21,587 nt of DNA. It comes from Equadaptatus sp045642025. GTDB lineage: Bacteria; Synergistota; Synergistia; Synergistales; Synergistaceae. Below the pieces are notes generated by a model, which was given only the letters and a program-made list of their open reading frames with translations, made no database searches and was not told the DNA's origin. A program made the position numbers and the translations under genes. The stretch covers positions 1-21,587 of the forward strand of contig JAZUIB010000010.1 in assembly GCA_045642025.1 (NCBI GenBank), given 5' to 3'. Of this stretch, positions 1 through 7,689 are shown one piece after another. Within the stretch, counting starts at the first letter, position 1. Each line of letters opens with the position of its first letter.

Positions 1-33
1 GTCGGTTTCCACAACCTCACCGCATGCTTCTAA
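1..33 (+). CDS. C-terminal tail of an upstream gene, possibly grdE (partial)
   Basis: Frame 1 is open from the window edge and ends at TAA 31-33, giving the last ten residues VGFHNLTACF. The stop lies 31 bases before the grdB start, a spacing typical of genes in one operon. In many glycine/betaine/sarcosine reductase loci the gene next to grdB is grdE, the pyruvoyl-forming proprotein partner of GrdB in component B. That is the only reason for suggesting grdE; ten residues are too few to identify a family, and the frame could be open by chance. Confidence 0.35.
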   Translation, partial: VGFHNLTACF

Positions 34-64
34 ATAATGCCGAAGAGTTTGGAGGGATATTAAA

Positions 65-1366
65 ATGATTAAAGTAGTCCACTATATTAACCAGTTTTAC
101 GCCGGTATAGGCGGAGAAGAAAAAGCCGACTACGCACCTGAACTCAAGAAAGGTGAAGTCGTCGGACCGGGAATGGCGTTCAAAGCCGCTTTTGGTGACA
201 AGGCTGAAATTATCGCAACCATCGTCTGCGGTGACTCTTATTTCGCAGAGCACATGGACGAAGCAAAAGCTCAGATAGTTGCATGGGTTAAAGAGCTTCA
301 GCCGGACGTTTTCATGGCAGGTCCCGCGTTTAACGCCGGACGTTACGGTACAGCCTCAGGTGCAATCTGCGAAGCAGTGCAGGCACAGCTCAACATTCCT
401 GTATTCACAGGTATGTATGAGGAAAACCCTGGCGCAGATATGTACAAGAGCAAAGTATATATTTTCCCGACGAAAAATAGCGCAGCCGGTATGAAAGACG
501 CAGTCGAAGCCATGGCTCCGTATGCCATTAAACTCGGCAATAAAGAAAGAATAGGCTCATCAAAGATTGAAGGCTTTATGCCAGGCAAACGCATCAATTT
601 CTTTGCGTCAGAGAGAGGTTCGGCACGCGCAGTCAAGATGCTTCTTGCAAAGATTAACGGTCAGCCGTTTGAAACAGAGTATCCGATGCCTGTGTTTGAC
701 AGAGTGGATCCTAATCCGGCGGTTAAAGATCTTTCAAAGGCTAGAATCGCGCTCTGCACGTCAGGCGGTATTGTTCCGAAAGGCAATCCTGACCACATCG
801 AATCTTCAAACGCTCTGAAATACGGCGAATATGACATTACAGGCGTTAACTTCCTTACCTCTGCGACGTATGAAACGGCGCATGGCGGATATGACCCAGT
901 GTATGCCAACGAAAATCCGAACCGCGTTCTCCCTGTTGACGTACTCCGCGACATGGAAAGAGAAGGCATCATCGGAAAACTTCACAATAAATATTACTCA
1001 ACGGTCGGTAATGGTACGGCAGTCGCGTCAGCGAAGAAATTTGCAGCAGAATATGCGCAGAAACTCAAAGCAGACGGTGTTGACGCTGTCATCATGACCT
1101 CCACCTGAGGAACGTGCACGCGTTGCGGTGCAACGATGGTTAAAGAAATTGAAAGAGCAGGTATTCCTGTTGTTCACATGTGCACAATCACTCCGATTTC
1201 ACTTACGGTCGGCGCGAACAGAATAGTTCCGACAATCGCAATTCCTCACCCGCTCGGCAATCCTGCGCTTGCGGCTGACGAAGAAAAGAAGCTTAGAAGA
1301 ACACTCGTTGAAAAAGGACTCAAAGCCCTTCAGACAGAAGTCGAAGGTCAGAAACTTTTTGATTAG
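65..1366 (+). CDS. grdB: Glycine/betaine/sarcosine reductase component B selenoprotein (GrdB), Sec codon UGA at 1106-1108
   Basis: Component B binds the substrate amine and passes its carboxymethyl group to the selenocysteine of GrdA. The reading frame starts at ATG 65 behind GGAGGG at 51-56 and meets TGA at 1106-1108, after 347 codons. The same frame then runs on as GTCTRCGATMVKE to TAG 1364-1366. Reading UGA as selenocysteine gives a 433-residue protein, about the usual GrdB size, with the family's C-terminal Ser-Thr-Sec-Gly-Thr-Cys active-site motif (Sec348). The downstream part contains VVHMCTITPISLTVGANR and AIPHPLGNP, characteristic of this family. Conventional gene callers would split the gene, calling 65-1108 and 1136-1366 separately. 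Whether the substrate is glycine, sarcosine or betaine cannot be told from this subunit alone. A hairpin terminator follows. Confidence 0.95.
1106..1136 (+). promoter_or_regulatory. Candidate bacterial SECIS element of grdB
   Basis: Directly after the UGA codon is a perfect 6-bp stem, CGTTGC (1121-1126) and GCAACG (1130-1135), closing a GGT loop at 1127-1129. The loop starts 18 bases after the UGA, within the distance at which bacterial SECIS loops bind SelB, and has the G/U-rich character of such loops. The position and stem are visible in the sequence; SelB binding is inferred. Confidence 0.7.
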
Positions 1367-1374
1367 TATTCGCA

Positions 1375-1419
1375 ATTCAGGCGGCGCCTTGTGCGCCGCC
1401 TGAATGTACTTAGATTTTT
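1375..1419 (+). terminator. Rho-independent terminator after grdB
   Basis: A perfect 13-bp stem, 1375-1387 with 1393-1405 (ATTCAGGCGGCGC and its complement), closes a 5-base loop. A T-rich stretch with TTTTT at 1415-1419 follows ten bases later. It separates grdB from the regulator gene. The gap before the T run is somewhat long, so termination may be partial. Confidence 0.75.
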
Positions 1420-1440
1420 CTGTCTGTATCCGTAAATTTG

Positions 1441-1466
1441 GTATATAAATTGTCTCTGTATATAAA
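1441..1466 (+). promoter_or_regulatory. Direct repeat GTATATAAA before the tetR gene, putative promoter/operator
   Basis: The nonamer GTATATAAA occurs at 1441-1449 and again at 1458-1466, a 17-base step, immediately upstream of the regulator's start. Either copy could serve as a -10 element. The pair could also be a site for autoregulation by the TetR-type protein. No good -35 box is seen. Confidence 0.3.
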
Positions 1467-1480
1467 AAGAGGGATTACTG

Positions 1481-2194
1481 ATGACTGAAACTGCCGAAAA
1501 AAAGAAAAGATATTTCAAAGGTCTTTCTAAAAGAGATTATATAATAAAAGCAAGCGAGATTAGTGCTTGCGAAGGAATTTCCGCTGTTTCGGTACGCCGT
1601 GTTGCTAAGGCTATAGGCTGCACGTCGGCAAATTTGTACAGATATTTTGACAATCTGGACCAGCTTTTGTATTTTGTCGAACTCAGAACCCTGAAAGATT
1701 ATATTGCAAGCTTGAACGAAATGCAGCAGCGCCAGAAGAACTGCTGGGGAGTGTATGTGGGGGTATGGGACTGTTACTGCAAAGAAGCTTTCAGCAATCC
1801 AGAGGCATATAATCTGTTGTTTTTCAATAATAAACTTGAGTCCGTCAAGAAAATTAAAAGTGCATGGGAAGAATATTATCAAATGTTCCCTGAGGAACTC
1901 TCTACGGACAACCAGTGTTTCAGACTGATGCTCCAGGCTACGGAATTTATGAAACGCGATTATGAAATATGCAAGATATGTATTGACGACGGCGCGCTCA
2001 CGGTAGAGAATGCGGTTATTCTCAACAGAATGGTGTGTATGCTCTATAAGGGCTATTTCAAGACAGTTTATGACGAGCGCCCGTCAGATCAGGACATTCA
2101 GAGATATATCAGAAGCTGCATTGATGATATAGACAGACTGGTATTCGCCCTTGCATCTGACCTTAAAGGCTACACAGGTTATTACAGTGACTGA
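1481..2194 (+). CDS. TetR/AcrR family transcriptional regulator
   Basis: This 237-residue protein has an N-terminal helix-turn-helix domain of TetR type at about residues 16-67. The recognisable elements are IIKASEISACEGISAVSVRRVAKAIGC, broken here into IIKASEIS, ISAVSVRRVAKAIG and SANLYRYFDNLDQLL. The remainder is a helical ligand-binding and dimerisation domain with no clear relative; it is rich in Cys and aromatic residues. ATG 1481 follows GAGGG at 1469-1473. The gene lies between grdB and trxB, with a terminator before it and a separate promoter after it, so it is probably transcribed alone. The setting suggests it controls the reductase genes, with a site possibly at the palindrome before grdA, but that is inference. 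The ligand is unknown. Confidence 0.85.
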   Translation: MTETAEKKKRYFKGLSKRDYIIKASEISACEGISAVSVRRVAKAIGCTSANLYRYFDNLDQLLYFVELRTLKDYIASLNEMQQRQKNCWGVYVGVWDCYCKEAFSNPEAYNLLFFNNKLESVKKIKSAWEEYYQMFPEELSTDNQCFRLMLQATEFMKRDYEICKICIDDGALTVENAVILNRMVCMLYKGYFKTVYDERPSDQDIQRYIRSCIDDIDRLVFALASDLKGYTGYYSD

Positions 2195-2279
2195 CGGCTT
2201 TTTAGACTGGGCGGCTTTCTGGGAAACGTCCGTAAAATGGCAGACAGAGAATTTTTAAGGCATTTTTATTAAAATTTGT

Positions 2280-2308
2280 TTGTGCAGCGGCAGTTTCTTT
2301 GCTATAAT
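2280..2308 (+). promoter_or_regulatory. Probable sigma-70 promoter for trxB-trxA
   Basis: TATAAT at 2303-2308 is preceded by TGC at 2300-2302, a perfect extended -10. A TTGTGC hexamer at 2280-2285 lies 17 bases upstream as a weak -35. The rest of the 215-base gap between tetR and trxB shows no other clear element, and no glycine-riboswitch-like motif was recognised. Confidence 0.6.
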
Positions 2309-2415
2309 TAAATGTGTGCTCTTAGTTTTAGTTATTATTTGCAGAAATGTTGTACAAAGTTATCGCGATTATTATCAAGCAACACAATCAATTACAATAA
2401 AAAGGGGTAATGAAA

Positions 2416-3354
2416 ATGTCCAAAATGTATGACATAATCATCATCGGCGCAGGCCCTGCGGGGCTTGCGGCAGGGCTCTACGCGGGAAGAGCCAAGATGT
2501 CCACGCTGATCATTGAAAAAGCAAAAGACGGCGGACAGATAGCAATCACAAACGAGATTGAGAATTATCCCGGCTCAGAAGCAGAAGAATCAGGTCCGAC
2601 ACTCATGGCGCGTTTTTCCGCCCAGGCGGAAAAATTTGGAGCTGAAAAAGTCTATGACACAGTTGTCGATGTTGAACTCGAAGGTGATGTCAAGACAATC
2701 AAATGCGAAAAGGAAACGTATCAGGCAAAGGCTGTTATCATAGCTACCGGCGCCAATCCAATGAAGATAGGTTGCCCCGGCGAAGATAAGTACACTGGCA
2801 AGGGTGTGTCCTACTGCGCAACATGTGACGCCGCATTCTTTGAGGATTTTGAGGTATACGTTGTCGGCGGTGGCGATGCCGCAGTTGAAGAGGCTATGTA
2901 TCTCACGAAATTCGCCAGAAAAGTAACGGTTATTCACCGCCGCGATGAATTGCGTGCTGCAAAATCAATACAGGAAAAAGCATTTAAAACACCCAAACTT
3001 GAATTTATGTGGAACAGTGTTGTTGAGGAACTTACAGGAGATGATCTGCTCAATCGCATGGTAATCAAAGACACAAAGACCGGAGAACTCCGCGAATATC
3101 TTGCAGACCCTGAAGACGGACTGTTCGGTGTATTTGTGTTTATCGGCTACAGACCGGCAACTGCCGTGTTTGAAGGCAAACTTGAGATGGATAGAGGCTA
3201 CATTCCCACCGATGACCAGATGAGAACGAAAATCCCCGGCGTATATGCTGCAGGAGATGTTCGCGTCAAGGAACTGAGACAGGTAGTAACTGCTGCTGCA
3301 GATGGTGCAATCGCTGCATGGCAGGCTGCAAATTATATTGATTCACTGAAATAA
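2416..3354 (+). CDS. trxB: Thioredoxin-disulfide reductase (NADPH), glycine-reductase-linked
   Basis: TrxB transfers electrons from NADPH through FAD and a redox disulfide to thioredoxin. The 312-residue product has the N-terminal FAD fold IIIIGAGPAGLAAG (residues 7-20), the active-site motif CATC with Cys134 and Cys137, an NADPH-binding VVGGGDAAVEEA segment near residue 150, and the C-terminal FAD motif GVYAAGDVR. An ATG at 2410 is in the same frame, but it is only 2 bases from AAGGGG (2402-2407). ATG 2416 has an 8-base spacing and is preferred. trxA follows 18 bases after the stop, so the two are co-transcribed. Placement beside grd genes matches clostridial loci, where this pair supplies reductant to glycine reductase. 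Confidence 0.95.
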   Translation: MSKMYDIIIIGAGPAGLAAGLYAGRAKMSTLIIEKAKDGGQIAITNEIENYPGSEAEESGPTLMARFSAQAEKFGAEKVYDTVVDVELEGDVKTIKCEKETYQAKAVIIATGANPMKIGCPGEDKYTGKGVSYCATCDAAFFEDFEVYVVGGGDAAVEEAMYLTKFARKVTVIHRRDELRAAKSIQEKAFKTPKLEFMWNSVVEELTGDDLLNRMVIKDTKTGELREYLADPEDGLFGVFVFIGYRPATAVFEGKLEMDRGYIPTDDQMRTKIPGVYAAGDVRVKELRQVVTAAADGAIAAWQAANYIDSLK

Positions 3355-3372
3355 TAAAGGGAGGAAAAAACA

Positions 3373-3693
3373 ATGTTGGAAGTCGATAAGGAAACATTTG
3401 AAGCAGAAGTACTCAAAGCAGAAGGCTATGTGCTTGTGGACTATTTCGGTGATGGCTGTGTGCCGTGCGCAGCACTTATGCCGCATGTTCACGCTCTTGC
3501 GGACCAGTATGAGGGCAAAATGAAATTCTGCAGCCTCAACACGACAAAGGCACGCCGTCTTGCAATCGGACAGAGAGTTCTCGGATTGCCCACAATCACG
3601 ATTTACAAAGATGGGCAGAAGGTTGAAGAACTCATCAAAGAAGCAGCCACGCCTGAAACTGTAAAGGCAATGGTGGAAAAATACGTTAAATAG
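3373..3693 (+). CDS. trxA: Thioredoxin with GCVPC active site
   Basis: The 106-residue single-domain thioredoxin has its redox pair in GCVPC, Cys29 and Cys32, in place of the usual WCGPC. The same GCVPC variant is known from thioredoxins of glycine-reductase loci such as that of Eubacterium acidaminophilum. The cis-proline loop LGLPTITIYKDG is present. The start ATG 3373 follows GGGAGG at 3360-3365. It is translated with trxB and should reduce the selenoproteins GrdA and GrdB after each catalytic cycle. The stop at 3693 directly precedes a promoter for grdA. Confidence 0.95.
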   Translation: MLEVDKETFEAEVLKAEGYVLVDYFGDGCVPCAALMPHVHALADQYEGKMKFCSLNTTKARRLAIGQRVLGLPTITIYKDGQKVEELIKEAATPETVKAMVEKYVK

Positions 3694-3695
3694 TA

Positions 3696-3723
3696 TTGTC
3701 AGTCTGGGTGACATTGCTATAAA
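3696..3723 (+). promoter_or_regulatory. Promoter of grdA with overlapping palindrome
   Basis: TTGTCA (3696-3701, five of six matches to the -35 consensus) and TATAAA (3718-3723) are 16 bases apart. TGC directly before the -10 makes it an extended type. The predicted start of transcription, near 3730, abuts the Shine-Dalgarno GAGGAGG (3731-3737), so the leader would be only about 17 bases. TGTCA (3697-3701) and TGACA (3709-3713) form a perfect inverted repeat over the -35 and spacer, a plausible repressor site. Confidence 0.6.
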
Positions 3724-3746
3724 TTCTAAAGAGGAGGAAGAGCATA

Positions 3747-4220
3747 ATGGCTATTTTGAAGGACAAAAAAGCTATTATTATCGGTGACCGCGACGGTATC
3801 CCCGGTCCTGCGATAGCTGCCTGTGCTGAATCTGCCGGAGCGGAAGTTGTTTTCGCGTCGACAGAATGCTTTGTCTGAACGGCGGCAGGCGCTATGGACC
3901 TGGAAAACCAGAAGCGTGTCAAGGAATTCTCCGAACAGTTCGGCCCTGAAAATATTGTAGTACTTCTCGGAGCATCCGAGGGAGAAGCATCAGGACTCGC
4001 AGCAGAAACTGTTACGGCAGGAGACCCGACATTCGCAGGTCCATTGGCAGGAGTCTCGTTGGGACTCGCAGTGTACCACGTTTGTGAACCGGTAGTAAAA
4101 GAAGAGTTTGACCCTGCAGTGTATGACGAACAAGTCAGCATGATGGAAATGGTGCTTGACGTTGACGATATCTGCAAAGAAATGAACTCAATCAGAGAAC
4201 AGTATTGCAAATATTGCTAA
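3747..4220 (+). CDS. grdA: Glycine/sarcosine/betaine reductase protein A selenoprotein (GrdA), Sec44 encoded by UGA 3876-3878
   Basis: GrdA is the small shared carrier that takes the carboxymethyl group on its selenocysteine and hands it to component C. The frame opens at ATG 3747 behind GAGGAGG, reads MAILKDKKAIIIGDRDGIPG, and reaches CFV-UGA-TAAGAMDLE with UGA as codon 44. It continues to TAA 4218-4220, for 157 residues. The length, the Sec position and the Cys-x-x-Sec arrangement match known GrdA proteins. Without selenocysteine decoding only 3894-4220 would be called, which would lose the active site. The gene has its own promoter and terminator, consistent with a need for more carrier than for the other subunits. 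Confidence 0.96.
3876..3911 (+). promoter_or_regulatory. Candidate SECIS region of grdA (fold uncertain)
   Basis: Downstream of the UGA two short hairpins are possible. One is CAGG (3886-3889) with CCTG (3899-3902). The other is CTGG (3900-3903) with CCAG (3908-3911) around an AAAA loop. They exclude each other, and neither is as clear as the grdB element. A SelB-binding structure must be here if UGA 3876-3878 is decoded, but its exact fold cannot be decided by eye. Confidence 0.4.
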
Positions 4221-4227
4221 ACCGGAC

Positions 4228-4257
4228 AAAAGGGGCAAGTTTGACCTTGCCCCTTTT
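4228..4257 (+). terminator. Hairpin terminator/attenuator between grdA and grdCD
   Basis: A perfect 12-bp stem joins AAAAGGGGCAAG (4228-4239) to CTTGCCCCTTTT (4246-4257) around a 6-base loop, and the 3' arm supplies a short T run. It starts seven bases after the grdA stop. No obvious promoter is seen between it and grdCD, so some read-through is likely needed and the element may set the ratio of GrdA to GrdCD. Confidence 0.8.
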
Positions 4258-4285
4258 ACACCACTGAAAGGATGTTGATTGTGAG

Positions 4286-6799
4286 ATGAGTAACAGCGTA
4301 ATCAAAGGAGCTGGCTATATACTTGTTCACGTTCCGGGTATGGTTATGTATCACGGAGCGACCCAGACAACAGAAAGAGTTGTTAACCCGGATTCTGAAT
4401 ATCTTAAGGAAATGCCGAAACACATGAGATCCTATGGTCAGTGTGTGGCATATCCCCCAAACCAAACATATATAGGAAACTTCCCTATTGAAGACCTTGC
4501 CGCACTCCCCGAGCCGTGGGTTGACAAAACTGTTGAAGGTGCGACAAGGTACGGAAAATTCGGTGAAATTATGCCAGAAGCGGAATTTATCATTCTTCTT
4601 CAGGTTTGTGACGCATTTGATCTCGTGCATCTCGACAAAGAATTTGTCAAGGCGCACAGAGCGGAATTTGAAGCCCATCCGCTTATGACAGATGCGATAA
4701 AAGCACTTGTTAAAGAAGGCGTAGATGCAGATGATGTTCGGCATTTTACAAAAGAAGAAGCAGCGGAAGAAATCGTTTACGAAGACAAAGTCGTCGGCTA
4801 CGTAAAACGCGCGCACGACGTTGACGTGAACCTTTCTGCGCATGTAATGTTTGAAAATATCGTTGCCAAGGCTTCCGGTGTTCTTTCTATACTCCATTTG
4901 CTTAAAAACAGCGGAATCAACCCTGCCGACGTTGAATATGTAATTGACTGCTGCGAAGAAGCATGCGGCGACATGAACCAGAGAGGCGGCGGCAACTTCG
5001 CAAAAGCGGAAGCTGAAATAGCCGGACTTATAAATGCCACAGGCTCTGATGCCCGCGGTTTCTGCGCAGGACCTGCTCACGCAATGGTTGAAGCAGCTTC
5101 GCTTGTTAAAGCCGGAACCTATAAAAATGTTGTTGTAGTCGGTGGCGGCTGCACGGCAAAACTCGGCATGAACGGAAAAGACCATGTCAAAAAGGATCTC
5201 CCGATACTTGAAGACTGCCTTGGCGGTTTTGCAATTCTTGTTTCGGAAAACGACGGAAAATCACCTGAAATTAACCTTGAAGTTCTTGGTCGCCACACAG
5301 TAGGCACAGGCTCAGCGCCTCAGAACGTTATACAGGCACTTGTAACAGATCCTCTTGCAGCAAACGGAATGACAATTCTTGATGTTGACAAGTTCTCGCC
5401 TGAAATGCAGAACCCTGACATCACAAAACCGGCAGGCGCGGGCGACGTTCCTGAAGCCAACTACAAAATGATTGCTGCGCTCGGTGTTAAACTCGGACAA
5501 CTTGAAAAAACACAGCTTGCATCCTTTGTCAAAGAACACGGGCTTAAGGGATATGCTCCGACGCAGGGACACATTCCTTCAGGTGTTCCTTATATAGGCT
5601 ACGCAAGAGAAAGCATAATGACAGGCAAAACAAAGAATGCCATGATTATAGGCAAAGGCTCTCTCTTCCTCGGCAGAATGACCAACCTCTTTGACGGTGT
5701 TTCCTTCCTTATTCAGGCAAACACCAAATCAGATGCTCCTGCCGCGGTTGTTTCAACCGGCAAACAGCCTGTAATCGGTATCGCGGCGGCTGGAACGGAA
5801 CTTGGCAGAGATAATCTTGAAAACGCAGTCGCGCTTGCAGCCAAAAAAGGTGTCAAGGCTGTAATTATCGACGGCGAAGACTGCCATGCAAAAATGGAAG
5901 AAATGCTTGCAAGCGGTGAAATTGACGCTGCAGTAGCGTCACACTATCCGTTCCCGATAGGAGTATCAACAGTCGGACGCCTTGTGACACCCGCGCTCGG
6001 AAAAGAAATGTTCCTTGCAAACACGACAGGTACGTCGCATACCGACAGAGTCGCGTGCATGGTTCTGAATACAGTGGCAGGCATAATCGCGGCAAAAGCC
6101 TGCGGCATTGAAAATCCGACGGTCGGAATCGCAAACGTAGAAGGTGCGCGTCAGGCAGAAAAAGCGCTCAACGAACTTAAAGCAGGCGGTTACGCAATCA
6201 ACTTTGCAGAAAGCTCAAGAGCGGATGGCGGCGCGGTAATGCGCGGTAACGACCTGCTTAAGGCAACCTCTGACATTATGGTTATGGATCCGCTTACAGG
6301 CAACCTTATGATGAAACTCTTCTCGGCATTTACAACAGGCGGAAGTTTCGAAGCGACCGGTTACGGCTACGGTCCCGGCATCGGCGCGGGATACAGCAAA
6401 CTTATCCTTATTATTTCAAGAGCATCTGGTGCTCCTGTTATCGCTAATGCTTGCGAATACGCAGCACAGCTTATCACTGCCGGCTGGTCAAAGATTGCGA
6501 AAGACGAATACGCAAAAGCAAAACGCGCCGGACTTGACAAAATTATTGACGATATCAAGGCTTCACACCAGACGGCGGCAGCGCCCGCAAAAAAGGCTGA
6601 AGCGCCTGCAAAAGAGACGTGCACTTACGATATACACGGTATCGAAGTAACTGACATTGAAGATGCTGTCGTGTCACTTTGGGAAGCGGGAATTTACGCT
6701 GAAAGCGGAATGGGTTGCACAGGACCTGTCGTTATGGTCAACGACGCCAAAAAAGAAGCGGCGGAAAAGATTCTCAGAGAAAAGAAATACATTATGTAA
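4286..6799 (+). CDS. grdCD: Glycine reductase component C as a single GrdC-GrdD fusion protein
   Basis: Component C accepts the acetyl group from GrdA and releases acetyl phosphate. It is normally two proteins, GrdC (ketoacyl-synthase-III-like) and GrdD (PlsX/phosphate-acyltransferase-like). Here one uninterrupted 837-codon frame carries both. Residues 1 to about 478 are GrdC, with the candidate active-site Cys260 in GFCAGPAHAMVE. A short Ala/Ser-rich linker follows. About 490-837 are GrdD, starting near PVIGIAAAGTELGRDN and ending in ESGMGCTGPVVMVN, where Cys811 corresponds to the acetyl-transfer cysteine studied in E. acidaminophilum GrdD. An Ala/Lys/Pro-rich hinge near residue 770 precedes the C-terminal module. 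ATG 4286 is the only sensible start; the best Shine-Dalgarno (GAAAGGA) is 13 bases away, rather far. nfnA follows after 44 bases. Confidence 0.92.
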   Translation: MSNSVIKGAGYILVHVPGMVMYHGATQTTERVVNPDSEYLKEMPKHMRSYGQCVAYPPNQTYIGNFPIEDLAALPEPWVDKTVEGATRYGKFGEIMPEAEFIILLQVCDAFDLVHLDKEFVKAHRAEFEAHPLMTDAIKALVKEGVDADDVRHFTKEEAAEEIVYEDKVVGYVKRAHDVDVNLSAHVMFENIVAKASGVLSILHLLKNSGINPADVEYVIDCCEEACGDMNQRGGGNFAKAEAEIAGLINATGSDARGFCAGPAHAMVEAASLVKAGTYKNVVVVGGGCTAKLGMNGKDHVKKDLPILEDCLGGFAILVSENDGKSPEINLEVLGRHTVGTGSAPQNVIQALVTDPLAANGMTILDVDKFSPEMQNPDITKPAGAGDVPEANYKMIAALGVKLGQLEKTQLASFVKEHGLKGYAPTQGHIPSGVPYIGYARESIMTGKTKNAMIIGKGSLFLGRMTNLFDGVSFLIQANTKSDAPAAVVSTGKQPVIGIAAAGTELGRDNLENAVALAAKKGVKAVIIDGEDCHAKMEEMLASGEIDAAVASHYPFPIGVSTVGRLVTPALGKEMFLANTTGTSHTDRVACMVLNTVAGIIAAKACGIENPTVGIANVEGARQAEKALNELKAGGYAINFAESSRADGGAVMRGNDLLKATSDIMVMDPLTGNLMMKLFSAFTTGGSFEATGYGYGPGIGAGYSKLILIISRASGAPVIANACEYAAQLITAGWSKIAKDEYAKAKRAGLDKIIDDIKASHQTAAAPAKKAEAPAKETCTYDIHGIEVTDIEDAVVSLWEAGIYAESGMGCTGPVVMVNDAKKEAAEKILREKKYIM

Positions 6800-6843
6800 G
6801 GATTGCCGTTAAACAATTTCTTACAACGAAAGGAGCAGTGTTC

Positions 6844-7689
6844 GTGTTTAAAATACTCAGCAAAGAAAAACTCGCGCCGAAAGAATTCAGTTTCTGGATT
6901 GAAGCTCCGCGCATTGCGTCACACGCAAAGCCCGGACAGTTTGTTTCGGTGCGCATTGCCGAAACAGGCGAACGCATTCCGCTTACCATCGCTGATTTTG
7001 ACGCAGAAGCAGGCGACATCAGGCTGATATTCCAGGTTGTAGGCAAAACAACGGCAGCAATGGCACAGCTTGAAGCCGGCAACGAAATCAAAGATATTGC
7101 AGGCCCTCTCGGCAAAGCAAGCGAAGTTGAAAAATTCGGCACAGTACTTTTGATAGGCGGTGGTATAGGAATAGCCGCTATTTTCCCGATACTTCGCAAA
7201 CTGAAACAGCTCGGCAACCGCGTAATCGCAATTCTCGGCGGCAGAAGCGCGGATCTTGTAATTCTCAAAGAGGAGTGCAAGGAATTCTGCGATGAACTGA
7301 TCATCACAACAGACGACGGCTCTCTCGGACAGAAGGGGCTTGTAACGGACGCAATGAAACAGCTTTCAGCACGCGGAGAAAAACCGAAACAGGTGTGGTG
7401 CGTCGGACCTTCCATTATGATGAAATTCTGCCAGCTTACGGCGAAAGATCTCGGCTGGCCGATATGGGTGTCGCTCAACCCGCTTATGCTTGACGGTACC
7501 GGAATGTGCGGCTGCTGCCGTGTGACAATAGACGGCGAAATCAAATTTGCATGTGTTGACGGTCCAGAATTTGACGGGCACAAGGTTGACTGGGCAGAAT
7601 TTATGAACCGTCTTGCGCAGTACAGAGACGAAGAGAAGATATCGATGGAAAAATATGCCGCAGAGGTTGGTGAAGAGTCATGGCAGTAG
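6844..7689 (+). CDS. nfnA: NfnA-like: NAD-dependent ferredoxin:NADP oxidoreductase FAD/[2Fe-2S] subunit (SudB type)
   Basis: The NfnAB complex couples NADPH, NADH and ferredoxin by flavin-based electron bifurcation in the cytoplasm. The 281-residue product has an N-terminal ferredoxin-reductase-like FAD domain (PGQFVSVRI, RIPLTIAD), an NAD-binding GGGIGIAAIFPI near residue 106, and a C-terminal iron-sulfur segment. In that segment Asp217, Cys222, Cys225 and Cys237 (DGTGMCGCC, FACVDGPEFDG) fit the unusual one-Asp, three-Cys [2Fe-2S] site of this family. GTG 6844 is chosen because AGGAG (6831-6835) lies 8 bases before it; the alternative GTG at 6838 is too close. The name dihydroorotate-dehydrogenase electron transfer subunit is often given to this fold, but the partner gene points to Nfn. 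Confidence 0.88.
   Translation: MFKILSKEKLAPKEFSFWIEAPRIASHAKPGQFVSVRIAETGERIPLTIADFDAEAGDIRLIFQVVGKTTAAMAQLEAGNEIKDIAGPLGKASEVEKFGTVLLIGGGIGIAAIFPILRKLKQLGNRVIAILGGRSADLVILKEECKEFCDELIITTDDGSLGQKGLVTDAMKQLSARGEKPKQVWCVGPSIMMKFCQLTAKDLGWPIWVSLNPLMLDGTGMCGCCRVTIDGEIKFACVDGPEFDGHKVDWAEFMNRLAQYRDEEKISMEKYAAEVGEESWQ

Noticed and set aside
1106..1108. grdB as a pseudogene or two genes split by a stop
   Set aside because: Family sequence continues in the same frame, the stop is UGA at the known Sec site, and a hairpin follows; grdA in the same locus has the same feature.
2195..2409. Glycine riboswitch before trxB
   Set aside because: None of the conserved aptamer core motifs were recognisable; only a promoter was supported.
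4256..5185. 309-codon minus-strand open frame opposite grdCD
   Set aside because: It lies entirely antisense to a well-identified enzyme gene, has odd composition (Phe/Cys/Arg-rich) and no family features.
6715..6843. An earlier start for nfnA within the end of grdCD
   Set aside because: The extra N-terminus is an out-of-frame reading of grdCD; the ribosome site and family length both support GTG 6844.
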